Source of the DNA: Syntrophaceae bacterium | GTDB taxonomy: Bacteria > Desulfobacterota > Syntrophia > Syntrophales > UBA2185 | Assembly: GCA_003142635.1 (NCBI GenBank) | Contig: PLMX01000167.1 | Coordinates: forward strand, 1 to 34,569 | DNA: 34,569 bases | Direction: 5' to 3' | Part shown: positions 1 through 8,869 of the stretch, piece by piece | Layout of the letters: each line of letters opens with the position of its first letter | Numbering within the stretch: position 1 is the stretch's first letter | Made by a program: the position numbers and the translations under genes | The notes under the pieces: model-generated | The model's input: only the letters and a program-made list of their open reading frames with translations | Told to the model about the DNA's origin: nothing | Database searches by the model: none

Positions 1-329
1 CTGCTGCCGATGCGCAGGGCTTCCTGGATGACGAAGTCAACGTTTTTAACCTCCTGCATGCTCTGGTTCAGAATCACATAGTCAAAACAGTTATCCGGAT
101 ATTCACGCAGGCTGTGTTCAATATCATCATGAAAAACGCTTAATCCCTTTTTGACACATTCCTGAATGGCCTTATCGTCGAGCTCGATGCCCTGGGCACA
201 AACCTGTTTATCCCTGACGAGAGGATAGAGAAGGTCGCCTTCACCACATCCGAGGTCAAGCACCCGGGACTTGGGTTCGATGACAGAATAAATTATGCTG
301 TGATCAAGACGGATGTCGTTAGATGCCAT
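1..329 (-). CDS. metW: MetW, methionine biosynthesis methyltransferase-like protein (C-terminus cut by window edge)
   Basis: The first 109 codons of a SAM-methyltransferase-fold protein run off the left edge of the window. The ATG at 329-327 gives an N-terminus beginning [10 protein letters not shown]. The glycine-rich SAM-binding motif [12 protein letters not shown] follows at about residues 23-34, and an acidic residue ends the next strand (GIELDD). In this family MetW is encoded next to metX and is needed for full homoserine acyltransferase activity; it is about 195-200 aa long, so roughly half is missing here. Its start overlaps the end of metX by 11 bp, which indicates translational coupling. 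The identification rests on the motif together with the metX neighbour. Confidence 0.9.
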   Translation of the reverse strand, partial: MASNDIRLDHSIIYSVIEPKSRVLDLGCGEGDLLYPLVRDKQVCAQGIELDDKAIQECVKKGLSVFHDDIEHSLREYPDNCFDYVILNQSMQEVKNVDFVIQEALRIGS

Positions 330-1491
330 GATCACTCACCACCAGATAACCGTTGAACGTCTTGTCGAGAAAAGGTTTAATCAGAGTTGTCTGCTCTTCC
401 ACTTCCACCAGAAAGGCATCATGGCCGTACGTGGTGCCAAGCTCGCAGTATGTTGCGTCCACACGCTTCCTTTTTAACAACCGTACTATCTCCTGCGACT
501 GATGGGGCGGATAGAGCCAGTCCGACTTAAAAGAAATGATCAGGAAGCGCGTGTCGATTGCTTTTCCGCCGGGTATCAATTTGCCTCCGGAGAGATCAAA
601 GTAATCAATCGCCTTCGTGATATAGAGATAGGAATTGGCATCGAAGCGCTTCACAAAATTCGCACCCCGGTAATGCAGATAGCCTTCCACCTCAAAATCG
701 GCGTCAAATCCGAAGCTGAAACGCCCGCTCGTGAGCCGCCGGGAAAATTTCTCCTCCATGGACTGATCACTCATGAAGGTGATATGACCGATCATGCGCG
801 CCACTGCCAGCCCTTTCTCCGGCTGGCCATATTCATAGTAATTACCCTCACGCCACGCCGGATCAGCCATGATGGACTGTCTTACCACCTCGTTGAAGGC
901 AATCTGCTGGGGAGAGTGTTTAAGAGTCGTGGCAATGGGGATGGCGGACCTCACCCTTTCGGGGTAAGAGGCAACCCACTGTAGCGCCTGCATGCCGCCC
1001 ATGGAGCCGCCCGTCACGCATAGCAGTTCGTCGATTCCGAGAAAATCGATCAGATGCCGCTGGGCATGGACCATGTCGGCAACGGTTATAAACGGAAAGT
1101 CCAGGGCATATGGCTTACCGGTAGCCAAGTTTATCGAAGAGGGACCAGTCGAACCCTTGCAGCCTCCAATGACGTTCGAGCAGATCACAAAATACCTGTC
1201 CGTATCAAAGGCCTTTCCCGGCCCGATCATATCATCCCACCAGCCTTTATTCTCCTGACCCCTGTGAATGCCCGCTGCGTGGGCATCTCCGGAAAGGGCG
1301 TGCAGCGCCAATATCGCGTTCGTCTTCTCGTTGTTCAACTTTCCGTAGGTTTCATAAGCGATGGTGATCGGTCCCAGTTTCTCCCCGCTTTCAAGTTTGT
1401 GTTCCTTGCCCGGCCCGGCATAGGTATAGTACTGCGTTTCCACGACGCCTACGGACTTATTCTTATCTGTCTTGTTTTCTTTTTCCGTCAT
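319..1491 (-). CDS. metX: Homoserine O-acyltransferase (MetX type)
   Basis: This 390-aa alpha/beta hydrolase should transfer an acyl group (acetyl, possibly succinyl) from CoA to homoserine, the activation step of methionine synthesis. The nucleophile elbow GGSMGGMQ places the catalytic serine at residue 163. The other triad members are probably Asp324 ([10 protein letters not shown]) and His357 (YGHDAFLVE). The length and the LSGDAHAAG oxyanion region fit the MetX family. An AGGTG ribosome binding site lies upstream of the ATG. The gene sits 15 bp after cysK and overlaps metW, so metY-cysK-metX-metW reads as one sulfhydrylation-type methionine operon. Acetyl versus succinyl preference cannot be decided by eye. 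Confidence 0.95.
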   Translation of the reverse strand: MTEKENKTDKNKSVGVVETQYYTYAGPGKEHKLESGEKLGPITIAYETYGKLNNEKTNAILALHALSGDAHAAGIHRGQENKGWWDDMIGPGKAFDTDRYFVICSNVIGGCKGSTGPSSINLATGKPYALDFPFITVADMVHAQRHLIDFLGIDELLCVTGGSMGGMQALQWVASYPERVRSAIPIATTLKHSPQQIAFNEVVRQSIMADPAWREGNYYEYGQPEKGLAVARMIGHITFMSDQSMEEKFSRRLTSGRFSFGFDADFEVEGYLHYRGANFVKRFDANSYLYITKAIDYFDLSGGKLIPGGKAIDTRFLIISFKSDWLYPPHQSQEIVRLLKRKRVDATYCELGTTYGHDAFLVEVEEQTTLIKPFLDKTFNGYLVVSDHGI

Positions 1492-1506
1492 TTAAAGATT
1501 CACCTG

Positions 1507-2433
1507 CTACTTCTGGAACAGCCACGTCGAGAGATACCTCTCCCCGCTATCGGGAAGAATGACCACGATCATCTTGCCTTCCGCCTCTTTCCTCTTTGCC
1601 ACCTCCAGGGCGGCCCACAGCGCGCCGCCGCTCGATATCCCTACAAGTATACCCTCTTCCTTCGCCAGGCGCCTAGCTATCTCTCCCGCACTCTCGTGGG
1701 ACACCTGGATGATTTCGTCCATCACGCTCCTGTTCAGCACCTCCGGGACGAACCCGGCGCCAATCCCCTGAATCTTGTGGGGACCGGCTTTCCCGCCCGA
1801 CAGCACCGGTGAATCCACAGGTTCAACTGCAATCATCTTTACCGACGGCTTCTTTTTCTTCAACACCTCACCTATGCCGGTAATTGTCCCGCCTGTGCCT
1901 ATCCCTGAGACAACATAATCGACCTTGCCGTCCGTATCCCGCCAGATCTCCTCCGCTGTCGTGCGCCGGTGAATCTCGGGATTAGCAGGGTTATTGAACT
2001 GTTGCGGCACGTAGCTGTTCTTATATTCCTTTGCCAGCTCCTCCGCCCTGTCCACGGCGCCCTTCATCCCTTTTGCCCCTTCCGTGAGCACCAGCTCCGC
2101 TCCCAGGATCGTCAGCAGGTGCCTTCTCTCCATGCTCATCGTCTCGGGCATCGTAAGAATAAGCTTGTATCCTTTGGCTGCACAAACAAAGGCGAGGGCG
2201 ATCCCCGTGTTTCCGCTCGTCGGCTCGATGATGACCGTATCCTTTTTGATAAGGCCCGCTTTCTCCGCCGCCTCAATCATGGAGACACCGATTCTGTCCT
2301 TCACACTGGACAACGGGTTGAAGGACTCAATCTTCACGACAATATCCGCCTTCGAGCCTGCCTGCATCCTGTTGAGTCTCACCAGGGGAGTCTTCCCTAT
2401 CGTCTTCGTAATATCTGAATATATGCTGCCCAT
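1507..2433 (-). CDS. cysK: Cysteine synthase A (O-acetylserine sulfhydrylase)
   Basis: This 308-aa fold-type II PLP enzyme makes cysteine from O-acetylserine and sulfide. The PLP lysine is Lys45 in the block SSVKDRIG. The substrate loop [10 protein letters not shown] and the phosphate-binding glycine loop [10 protein letters not shown] are both intact, and the length is normal for CysK/CysM. A strong GGAGG ribosome binding site lies 6 nt from the ATG, and the gene starts 17 bp after the metY stop. Its place between metY and metX joins cysteine and homocysteine production from sulfide in one transcript. CysK is favoured over CysM by length and motifs, but some CysM-like enzymes look similar. 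Confidence 0.94.
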   Translation of the reverse strand: MGSIYSDITKTIGKTPLVRLNRMQAGSKADIVVKIESFNPLSSVKDRIGVSMIEAAEKAGLIKKDTVIIEPTSGNTGIALAFVCAAKGYKLILTMPETMSMERRHLLTILGAELVLTEGAKGMKGAVDRAEELAKEYKNSYVPQQFNNPANPEIHRRTTAEEIWRDTDGKVDYVVSGIGTGGTITGIGEVLKKKKPSVKMIAVEPVDSPVLSGGKAGPHKIQGIGAGFVPEVLNRSVMDEIIQVSHESAGEIARRLAKEEGILVGISSGGALWAALEVAKRKEAEGKMIVVILPDSGERYLSTWLFQK

Positions 2434-2450
2434 GATTTGCCTCCTTGAAA

Positions 2451-3749
<1,299 letters not shown>

Positions 3750-3777
3750 TCACCTTTCATGTCATCGTGTTATGAAA

Positions 3778-3860
3778 CGGCAATTAAATATCGCATTGAT
3801 TAGTGGGGGAGAGGTGACCCATGTCGGATTGATTCCGGCATGGCGCATATTTGATTGCCG
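3778..3860. repeat. Nested inverted repeat in the metY leader
   Basis: A 14-bp outer stem (3778-3791 with 3847-3860, CGGCAATTAAATAT against ATATTTGATTGCCG) encloses an inner 10-bp hairpin (3819-3828 with 3834-3843, loop TTGAT). Each stem has a single imperfection, which is a G-U pair if read on the plus strand but a C-A mismatch in the metY mRNA sense. It lies between the fdhD stop and the metY start. It does not match a SAM riboswitch or T-box that I can recognise. It could be a regulatory hairpin, an attenuator, or a small palindromic repeat element. Confidence 0.6.
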
Positions 3861-3883
3861 TGTTGATGCAATGAATCAGTCTC

Positions 3884-4651
3884 TCAGACGATTCTCTCCT
3901 CGCCGCTGAAGATACACATTATGCTTCCCCGGGCGAGACCGACAACGGTCAGATTAACATTCTTTGCCAGTTTCACGGCCTGGTTGGTCGGCGCCCCTGC
4001 GGCCACGATTATCGGTATCCGGCACCGCAGCAACTTTGATAAGATCTCCGAAGACACGCGGCCGCTCGTCAAGATCATTTTGTTTTCAAGCTCAAGGCCC
4101 CGGCACAGGGCTTCCCCGATAACCTTATCGATCGCATTGTGCCTGCCTATATCGTCACGGAAAATAAGAATATCGTTGCCGTCCGCAAGGGCGCTGCTGT
4201 GCACGCCCCGCGTTTCCTTATGCTCGGGAGATTTCGTCTGAAACATCCCCATGAATTCTTCGATCTTTTTATAATCCACTGTAAATCCATCAGGGAGCCG
4301 CACCCGGTTCATCACATCCAGGGGGTTGTGAAATATGACCCCCTTACCGCAGCCGGAGGTATATATCCTCTTAAAGAGCATCTCTTCAGATATGCCGTCA
4401 CCGGCAAGCTTCACGGCTGCTTTCCATCGATCACGGTCGATGATCAAACTCTTGACGTCACTGGCTTCTTCAATAAAGCCGGAGTTAAAAAGAAAACCGT
4501 GCACGAGGTTTTCCAGATCCCCCGGGCTCGAGAGCAGTGTGACCAGTTCACTCCCGTTCACTTCAATGGTAAGGGGAATCTCCTCTGAGACGCGTCGGGA
4601 GAGCCTTTCCCGTATCCCTTTTTTTATAACGGTAATGTCAAATGGTTCCAT
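3884..4651 (-). CDS. fdhD: FdhD, formate dehydrogenase sulfurtransferase accessory protein
   Basis: This 255-aa FdhD/NarQ family protein passes sulfur from a cysteine desulfurase to the molybdenum or tungsten cofactor of formate dehydrogenase. The family signature DDIGRHNAIDKVIG is at about residues 166-179. LTSGRVSSEI and AAGAPTNQAV follow in the expected order. The mobile loop carries one cysteine (Cys101 in YTSGCGKG) rather than the two-cysteine C-x-x-C of the E. coli protein; single-Cys versions are known in other lineages. It starts 9 bp after the two-CW gene and lies in the same run as the desulfurase, its expected sulfur donor. No formate dehydrogenase gene is in the window. Confidence 0.93.
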   Translation of the reverse strand: MEPFDITVIKKGIRERLSRRVSEEIPLTIEVNGSELVTLLSSPGDLENLVHGFLFNSGFIEEASDVKSLIIDRDRWKAAVKLAGDGISEEMLFKRIYTSGCGKGVIFHNPLDVMNRVRLPDGFTVDYKKIEEFMGMFQTKSPEHKETRGVHSSALADGNDILIFRDDIGRHNAIDKVIGEALCRGLELENKMILTSGRVSSEILSKLLRCRIPIIVAAGAPTNQAVKLAKNVNLTVVGLARGSIMCIFSGEERIV

Positions 4652-4660
4652 ATACTTTCA

Positions 4661-4969
4661 CTAAGAGTCTTCCTCTTCTCTTACGGAAGGGGATTGATGG
4701 GAGACAGTATCATTTTTTTTGTAAGAACGGTCGTAGTGCCGGCTTTGAAAAAAGTCGCACTCAAGACAGCTTAATAGCTTCATGGCAAACGTACCCTGGA
4801 CTTTTCCTCCGCATAATGTACCAGCCACTTGTGCACATTTCCTTCCACGGTCTGGATATGCTGGACATGCTTCATTCTTTTTCGCGTTTACGCCGCCCGC
4901 CGAGAGCCCGCATTTTTTAAATTCCCAACAGTTCATCTTTTTCTGTTGTCTCGATAACGCCATTTCCAA
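4661..4969 (-). CDS. Two-CW-domain cysteine-rich small protein
   Basis: This roughly 90-102 aa soluble protein has eight or more cysteines in the pattern NCWEFKKCG, ACPAYP, GRKC, GTLCGGKVQGTFA and SCLECDFF, which is the layout of so-called two-CW proteins of anaerobic bacteria and archaea. The function is unknown; cysteine spacing suggests a metal or Fe-S site. The start shown is a TTG with a GAGGT ribosome binding site 5 nt upstream. An ATG at 4963 and another at 4936 (directly before NCWEF) are alternatives. It is 15 bp after nadA and 9 bp before fdhD, so it is almost certainly co-transcribed with the Fe-S and sulfur genes. The second CW is degenerate (GRKCAQ rather than a tryptophan after the cysteine). 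Confidence 0.8.
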   Translation of the reverse strand: MEMALSRQQKKMNCWEFKKCGLSAGGVNAKKNEACPAYPDRGRKCAQVAGTLCGGKVQGTFAMKLLSCLECDFFQSRHYDRSYKKNDTVSHQSPSVREEEDS

Positions 4970-4984
4970 GTCTTACCTCTTGAT

Positions 4985-5887
4985 CTAGTGATCAAGCATT
5001 ATCTGGAGACTGCTTTTCGCTTTGCTGATTATGTCCGGCGGTACCGTAACTTCATACTGCATCTCCTCCAGCGCCCACAGTACCTTCTCCAGTGTCGTCA
5101 GTTTCATATTCGGACAGGCGGCCCGTTCAGATACAGGATAGAAAGATTTATCGGGATTTTCCTTTTTCAGACGGTGGAGAATACCTATTTCTGTCCCTAT
5201 AATAAATTCCCGCGTCTTCGTTTCTCTCGCGTATCTCATCATGCCCTCCGTCGAAACCACCTTGTCGGCCAGCTCGGTGACAGCCGGTGTGCATTCTGGA
5301 TGCACCATGACCTCGGCTTCAGGATAAAGAACCCTTTTCCTGGCAATATCTTCGGGCAGTATCTTCACGTGCGTCGGGCAGTAGCCCTTCCAGAAAATGA
5401 AGTCCCTGCCAACCCGTGTCGATATGTTACGGGCTAAATACTGATCGGGAGCAAAAATTATCTCGTCATCACTTCGAAAAGCCTCCCGCACTATCCGCTC
5501 CGCATTTCCTGAAGTACAGCACACATCACACTCGGCTTTGACCTCAGCCGTTGTGTTCACGTAGCAGAGAACCTTCGCGCGAGGATGTTCCCGCTTCAGT
5601 TTCCGGAGCTCTTCGGCTGTGATCATATCCGCCATAGGACAGCCCGCATTCGCATCCGGGATGAGAACTGTCTTACCCGGCGAAAGAATCTTCGCCGTCT
5701 CCGCCATGAAATAGACGCCGCAGAATACAATGACATCGGCAGGAGTCTTTGACGCCTGAATGCTCAGCCCGAGGGAATCTCCCACATAGTCCGCGATATC
5801 CTGAACCTCGGGAATCTGATAATTATGCGCCAGTATGACGGCGTTTCTCTCTTTTCGTAATCGGTTGATCTTTTCAACAAGTTCCAT
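4985..5887 (-). CDS. nadA: Quinolinate synthase
   Basis: NadA condenses iminoaspartate with dihydroxyacetone phosphate to quinolinate, the first committed intermediate of de novo NAD synthesis, and needs a [4Fe-4S] cluster. With the ATG at 5887 the protein is 300 aa, the usual length. The three cluster cysteines align by position as Cys83 (NAGCPMA), Cys170 (KGYCPTHV) and Cys258 (AACPNMK). The N-terminal HNYQIPEVQD block is also diagnostic. The reading frame stays open upstream, but that part overlaps mnmA and is not conserved; the ATG at 5887 has an AGAGG site. It overlaps mnmA by 14 bp. No nadB or nadC is visible here. Confidence 0.95.
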   Translation of the reverse strand: MELVEKINRLRKERNAVILAHNYQIPEVQDIADYVGDSLGLSIQASKTPADVIVFCGVYFMAETAKILSPGKTVLIPDANAGCPMADMITAEELRKLKREHPRAKVLCYVNTTAEVKAECDVCCTSGNAERIVREAFRSDDEIIFAPDQYLARNISTRVGRDFIFWKGYCPTHVKILPEDIARKRVLYPEAEVMVHPECTPAVTELADKVVSTEGMMRYARETKTREFIIGTEIGILHRLKKENPDKSFYPVSERAACPNMKLTTLEKVLWALEEMQYEVTVPPDIISKAKSSLQIMLDH

Positions 5888-6956
5888 GCAAAACCTCTTC
5901 AATGATTCCCCCTCCCAGAACACGGTCATCCGCATAGAAGACCACGGACTGGCCGGGGGTGATTGCCTCCTGCTCTTCTGCAAATGTCACGCGGACACTG
6001 CCGCTCTCGAGAGTTACCGCGCAGGGTGCCTCTTTCTTCCTGTATCTGATCTTTGCGGAAACCAGGCGTGGCCAGGTCTCGGCAAGCATATTTAAACCTC
6101 CGGCAACAAGCCCTTTCGCCTTCAGGTCATTCTTTCCTCCTACGACGATACTATTATTCTCATGATCTATGGCAACAACATACCGGGGTGTTCTACTGCT
6201 GATACCCAGGCCACCTCGCTGGCCTATGGTATAAAATATGATTCCCTTGTGCCTACCCAGTATATTTCCCTGCATATCTAAAATGGGACCAGACTTCAAA
6301 TCCTGCACCCGCTCCGATAGAAACGCCTGATAATTTTTTTGCGTCACAAAACAGATATCCTGGCTCTCCTCTTTTTGAGCAACAGGCAAGCCAGCCTCCG
6401 TCGCCATCTTCCTGACTTCCTCTTTCGTCAGGGATGCAAGCGGAAACATGATGGACCCGAGGCCGGCATAGGGAATGGGATAAAGAAAGTATGTCTGATC
6501 TTTTCTCCTGTCCCGGGGCTTTTTCAGTTGTAAGCCTCCATCCTCTTTTTCAATGGCCGCGTAATGTCCTGTAGCCAGAAAATCAAACCCCAGAACCTTC
6601 GCTTTTTCCAAGAGACTCCCGAATTTAAGGTAACGGTTGCAGTCAACGCAGGGGTTCGGCGTTCTTCCCCGCAAATATTCACTGACAAATCTCGAAATTA
6701 CCTTTTCCTCAAGCTCTTCGGCATAATCGAATACATAGTGAGGAATCTTAAGCCGGCTACAGACCCTTTTTGCATCATCGACGGCAGCAGGGCCACAGCA
6801 CCTGACACGATCCGCTCCATCTCTGATGCCGAGACACATGGTAACACCGGCAACGTCGTATCCTTCATTTTTCATAATCATGGCCGTAACGGACGAATCG
6901 ACCCCGCCGCTCATGGCAACCAAAACTCTTTTACTCGTTTTATCCAACTGCTTCAT
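5874..6956 (-). CDS. mnmA: tRNA-specific 2-thiouridylase MnmA
   Basis: This 360-aa PP-loop ATPase adds sulfur to C2 of the wobble uridine 34 of Glu, Gln and Lys tRNAs. The ATP pyrophosphatase motif AMSGGVDSSV is at about residues 14-23. The two catalytic cysteines are likely Cys106 (VDCNRYLKF) and Cys202 (SQDICFV), separated as in E. coli. A second motif, GHYAAI, follows at about 130. The ribosome binding site is weak. It sits 49 bp downstream of the cysteine desulfurase start-proximal partner gene, its usual persulfide donor, so donor and acceptor are co-encoded. Confidence 0.95.
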   Translation of the reverse strand: MKQLDKTSKRVLVAMSGGVDSSVTAMIMKNEGYDVAGVTMCLGIRDGADRVRCCGPAAVDDAKRVCSRLKIPHYVFDYAEELEEKVISRFVSEYLRGRTPNPCVDCNRYLKFGSLLEKAKVLGFDFLATGHYAAIEKEDGGLQLKKPRDRRKDQTYFLYPIPYAGLGSIMFPLASLTKEEVRKMATEAGLPVAQKEESQDICFVTQKNYQAFLSERVQDLKSGPILDMQGNILGRHKGIIFYTIGQRGGLGISSRTPRYVVAIDHENNSIVVGGKNDLKAKGLVAGGLNMLAETWPRLVSAKIRYRKKEAPCAVTLESGSVRVTFAEEQEAITPGQSVVFYADDRVLGGGIIEEVLHGTC

Positions 6957-7005
6957 CCAATTGAATCCACAATTTCTTAGTTAATTTGCTCTTCACTGTA
7001 CTGCA

Positions 7006-8175
7006 TTATTTGACCTCTTTCTTGTACAGCGGAGACATCGCGCGCAGTTTACGGACAATGCCGGGTAGGACTTTAAGGACATAATCTATGTCTTCCTCCG
7101 AGGTCTGTCTACCGAGGGAAAATCTCAATGACCCGTGGGCGAGCTCATGAGAGAGCCCTATGGCGGCCAGGACGTGCGAGGGCTCCAGCGACGATGAGGT
7201 GCATGCAGAGCCTGTTGAACAGGCGATCCCTTCCATGTCAAGATTCAACAGCATGGATTCGCCCTCCACGTATGGAATAGAAACATTGACGTTGTTCGGG
7301 AGCCTATCCTTCGGGTGGCCGTTCAAACGCGCATATTCAATCTTGTCAAGAATGCCCTTGATCAGCTTATCGCGGAGCAGAGTCATCTTCTCGATCTCTC
7401 CTGTCATCTCCATTTTTGCCAGCTCCACTGCCTTCCCAAAACCCACGATCCCCGGCACATTGTGAGTCGACGCCCGGCGGCCCTGTTCCTGGTCACCGCC
7501 ATGCATAAAGGGAAGCATGCGTACACCTTTCCTGATGTATAGGACCCCCACACCCTTTGGTCCATAAAGTTTATGCCCCGATGCGCTGAGGAGGTCCACA
7601 TTCAGTTCGTTGACATCCACCGGAAGGTGGCCGAGAGTCTGAACGGCGTCGGTATGAAAATATATGCCTTCCGCCCTCGCTACCTTACCGATCGCCGCAA
7701 TCGGCTCGATTGTTCCCATCTCATTATTGGCGTGCATGATAGAGATCAGAACCGTCTTTCCCGTAATTGCCTTTTTCACATCCGCTGGATCGACCAGGCC
7801 AAATTCGTCAACAGGGACGTACGTCACTTCAAACCCCTGTTTCTCGAGAAAATGACATGTTTCCAGGACTGCATGGTGTTCTATCCGCGAGGTTATGATG
7901 TGATTCCCTTTATCACGTCTCGCGTAGGCCACGCCTTTAATCGCAGAATTATTGCTTTCCGTGCCCCCGCTGGTAAAAACAACCTCTTCCTGCCTGGCGC
8001 CGATAAATTGCGCAGCGATATATCGCGCCTCCTCGATGGCATGCTTTGTCTCCTGGCCGAAGGCATGGAGGCTTGAGGGATTCCCGTATACCTGCGAAAA
8101 GAAGGGCAGCATGGCCTCTATGACTCTTGCATCCGTCGGGGTCGTCGCTGCGTTATCGAGATATATTTTTTTCAC
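7006..8175 (-). CDS. iscS: Cysteine desulfurase (IscS/NifS class)
   Basis: This 389-aa PLP aminotransferase-fold enzyme takes sulfur from cysteine as an enzyme-bound persulfide for Fe-S assembly and thiolation. The Schiff-base lysine is Lys202 (SASGHKLYGPKG), and the catalytic cysteine is Cys325 in CSTGSACTSSSLEPSHV, a group I loop. The start is GTG at 8175 with a GAGGA site 6 nt upstream. It follows the Rrf2 regulator by 76 bp and precedes mnmA. No IscU/NifU scaffold gene is present in the window. Calling it IscS rather than NifS is by context and is not certain. Confidence 0.95.
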   Translation of the reverse strand: MKKIYLDNAATTPTDARVIEAMLPFFSQVYGNPSSLHAFGQETKHAIEEARYIAAQFIGARQEEVVFTSGGTESNNSAIKGVAYARRDKGNHIITSRIEHHAVLETCHFLEKQGFEVTYVPVDEFGLVDPADVKKAITGKTVLISIMHANNEMGTIEPIAAIGKVARAEGIYFHTDAVQTLGHLPVDVNELNVDLLSASGHKLYGPKGVGVLYIRKGVRMLPFMHGGDQEQGRRASTHNVPGIVGFGKAVELAKMEMTGEIEKMTLLRDKLIKGILDKIEYARLNGHPKDRLPNNVNVSIPYVEGESMLLNLDMEGIACSTGSACTSSSLEPSHVLAAIGLSHELAHGSLRFSLGRQTSEEDIDYVLKVLPGIVRKLRAMSPLYKKEVK

Positions 8176-8251
8176 TCTAAATCCTCACCGGATGGTCCAA
8201 AATCCGCCCTGCTGTTTCTTCTCCTCTGCATTTGTTCGATGTTTCGTCCTT

Positions 8252-8692
8252 TCAAAGATTGTGCATCATCGCCTTTTGAGCTTTTTCCTGATTCATCCTG
8301 ACCAGCATATCAAGGGTTATCGAACTCAAGGTCTCGGAAATTTTCCCGCCTAATATCGTCCAGACGTCATGGCTCGCACAGATGGGCACCCTCGGACACT
8401 TGGATGGATCCTTCACACAGTCCACGAGAGAACAGTCCCCTTCGAGGACGTCCATGATCTCTTTCATGGTTATCTGCGACGGGTCCTTGGCAAGACTATA
8501 GCCGCCATATGCCCCCCTGCTGGAATTAACCAAACCGACACCACGCAAGGGTATGATGATTTGACTGAGGTACTTCTCAGAGATATCCTCTCCCTTGGCG
8601 ATGTCCTTCAGAAATACAAGGCCATTGCCATAGTTAAGGGCCAAGGCAACCATCAACCGGACTCCATACCGGGCTCTCGTGGAAAGTTTCAT
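8252..8692 (-). CDS. Rrf2-family transcriptional regulator with IscR-type cysteines
   Basis: This 146-aa winged-helix protein opens with MKLSTRARYGVRLMVALA, typical of Rrf2 proteins. The wing and recognition region (EKYLSQIIIPLRGVGLVNSSRGAYGG) is followed by Cys92, Cys99, Cys105 and His108, which match the Cys92, Cys98, Cys104 and His107 ligand set of IscR; an extra Cys87 precedes them. It probably binds a [2Fe-2S] cluster and controls the genes downstream (desulfurase, mnmA, nadA and perhaps further) and its own promoter. Without other isc genes it could equally act as a CymR-like cysteine and sulfur regulator, but the cysteine set favours Fe-S sensing. Confidence 0.9.
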   Translation of the reverse strand: MKLSTRARYGVRLMVALALNYGNGLVFLKDIAKGEDISEKYLSQIIIPLRGVGLVNSSRGAYGGYSLAKDPSQITMKEIMDVLEGDCSLVDCVKDPSKCPRVPICASHDVWTILGGKISETLSSITLDMLVRMNQEKAQKAMMHNL

Positions 8693-8712
8693 AAGCTATC
8701 TTGCTTGTAATC

Positions 8713-8738
8713 ACTACTAATACTATCGTTTGAGTAGT
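8713..8738. promoter_or_regulatory. Candidate operator over the Rrf2 promoter start
   Basis: An inverted repeat ACTACT (8713-8718) and AGTAGT (8733-8738), 14 bp apart, runs from the -10 box across the expected transcription start. This is where a self-repressing Rrf2 protein would bind. It does not match the classical E. coli IscR type 1 or type 2 consensus that I know, so its link to this regulator is inferred from position only. Confidence 0.45.
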
Positions 8739-8766
8739 AATTAAATCAAAACAATGCCGCTGTCAA
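8738..8766 (-). promoter_or_regulatory. Sigma70-type promoter of the Rrf2/IscS operon
   Basis: On the minus strand a perfect -35 TTGACA (8766-8761) is followed after 17 bp by TAATTA (8743-8738). A transcript from here would start near 8731 and leave a leader of about 40 nt before the regulator ATG. Confidence 0.65.
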
Positions 8767-8786
8767 GAAAAAATTTACGCATTTGC

Positions 8787-8815
8787 TTGATCGCCGCTAT
8801 TGTGATAGTTATAAC
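8787..8815 (+). promoter_or_regulatory. Sigma70-type promoter of thrC
   Basis: TTGATC (8787-8792), a 17-bp spacer and TATAAC (8810-8815) form a good plus-strand promoter. The start would be near 8822, about 48 nt before the thrC ATG. Its -35 box lies 20 bp from the -35 of the divergent Rrf2 promoter. It argues against any thrC start upstream of 8822. Confidence 0.6.
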
Positions 8816-8869
8816 CTGTACATATCCACTGTATGGTGGAATATTCAAGAAGGATATCTTCAGTTTATC

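Noticed and set aside
1054-1812. A 252-codon plus-strand frame across metX and cysK.
   Set aside because: It runs antisense through two conserved genes and their boundary, with no family resemblance.
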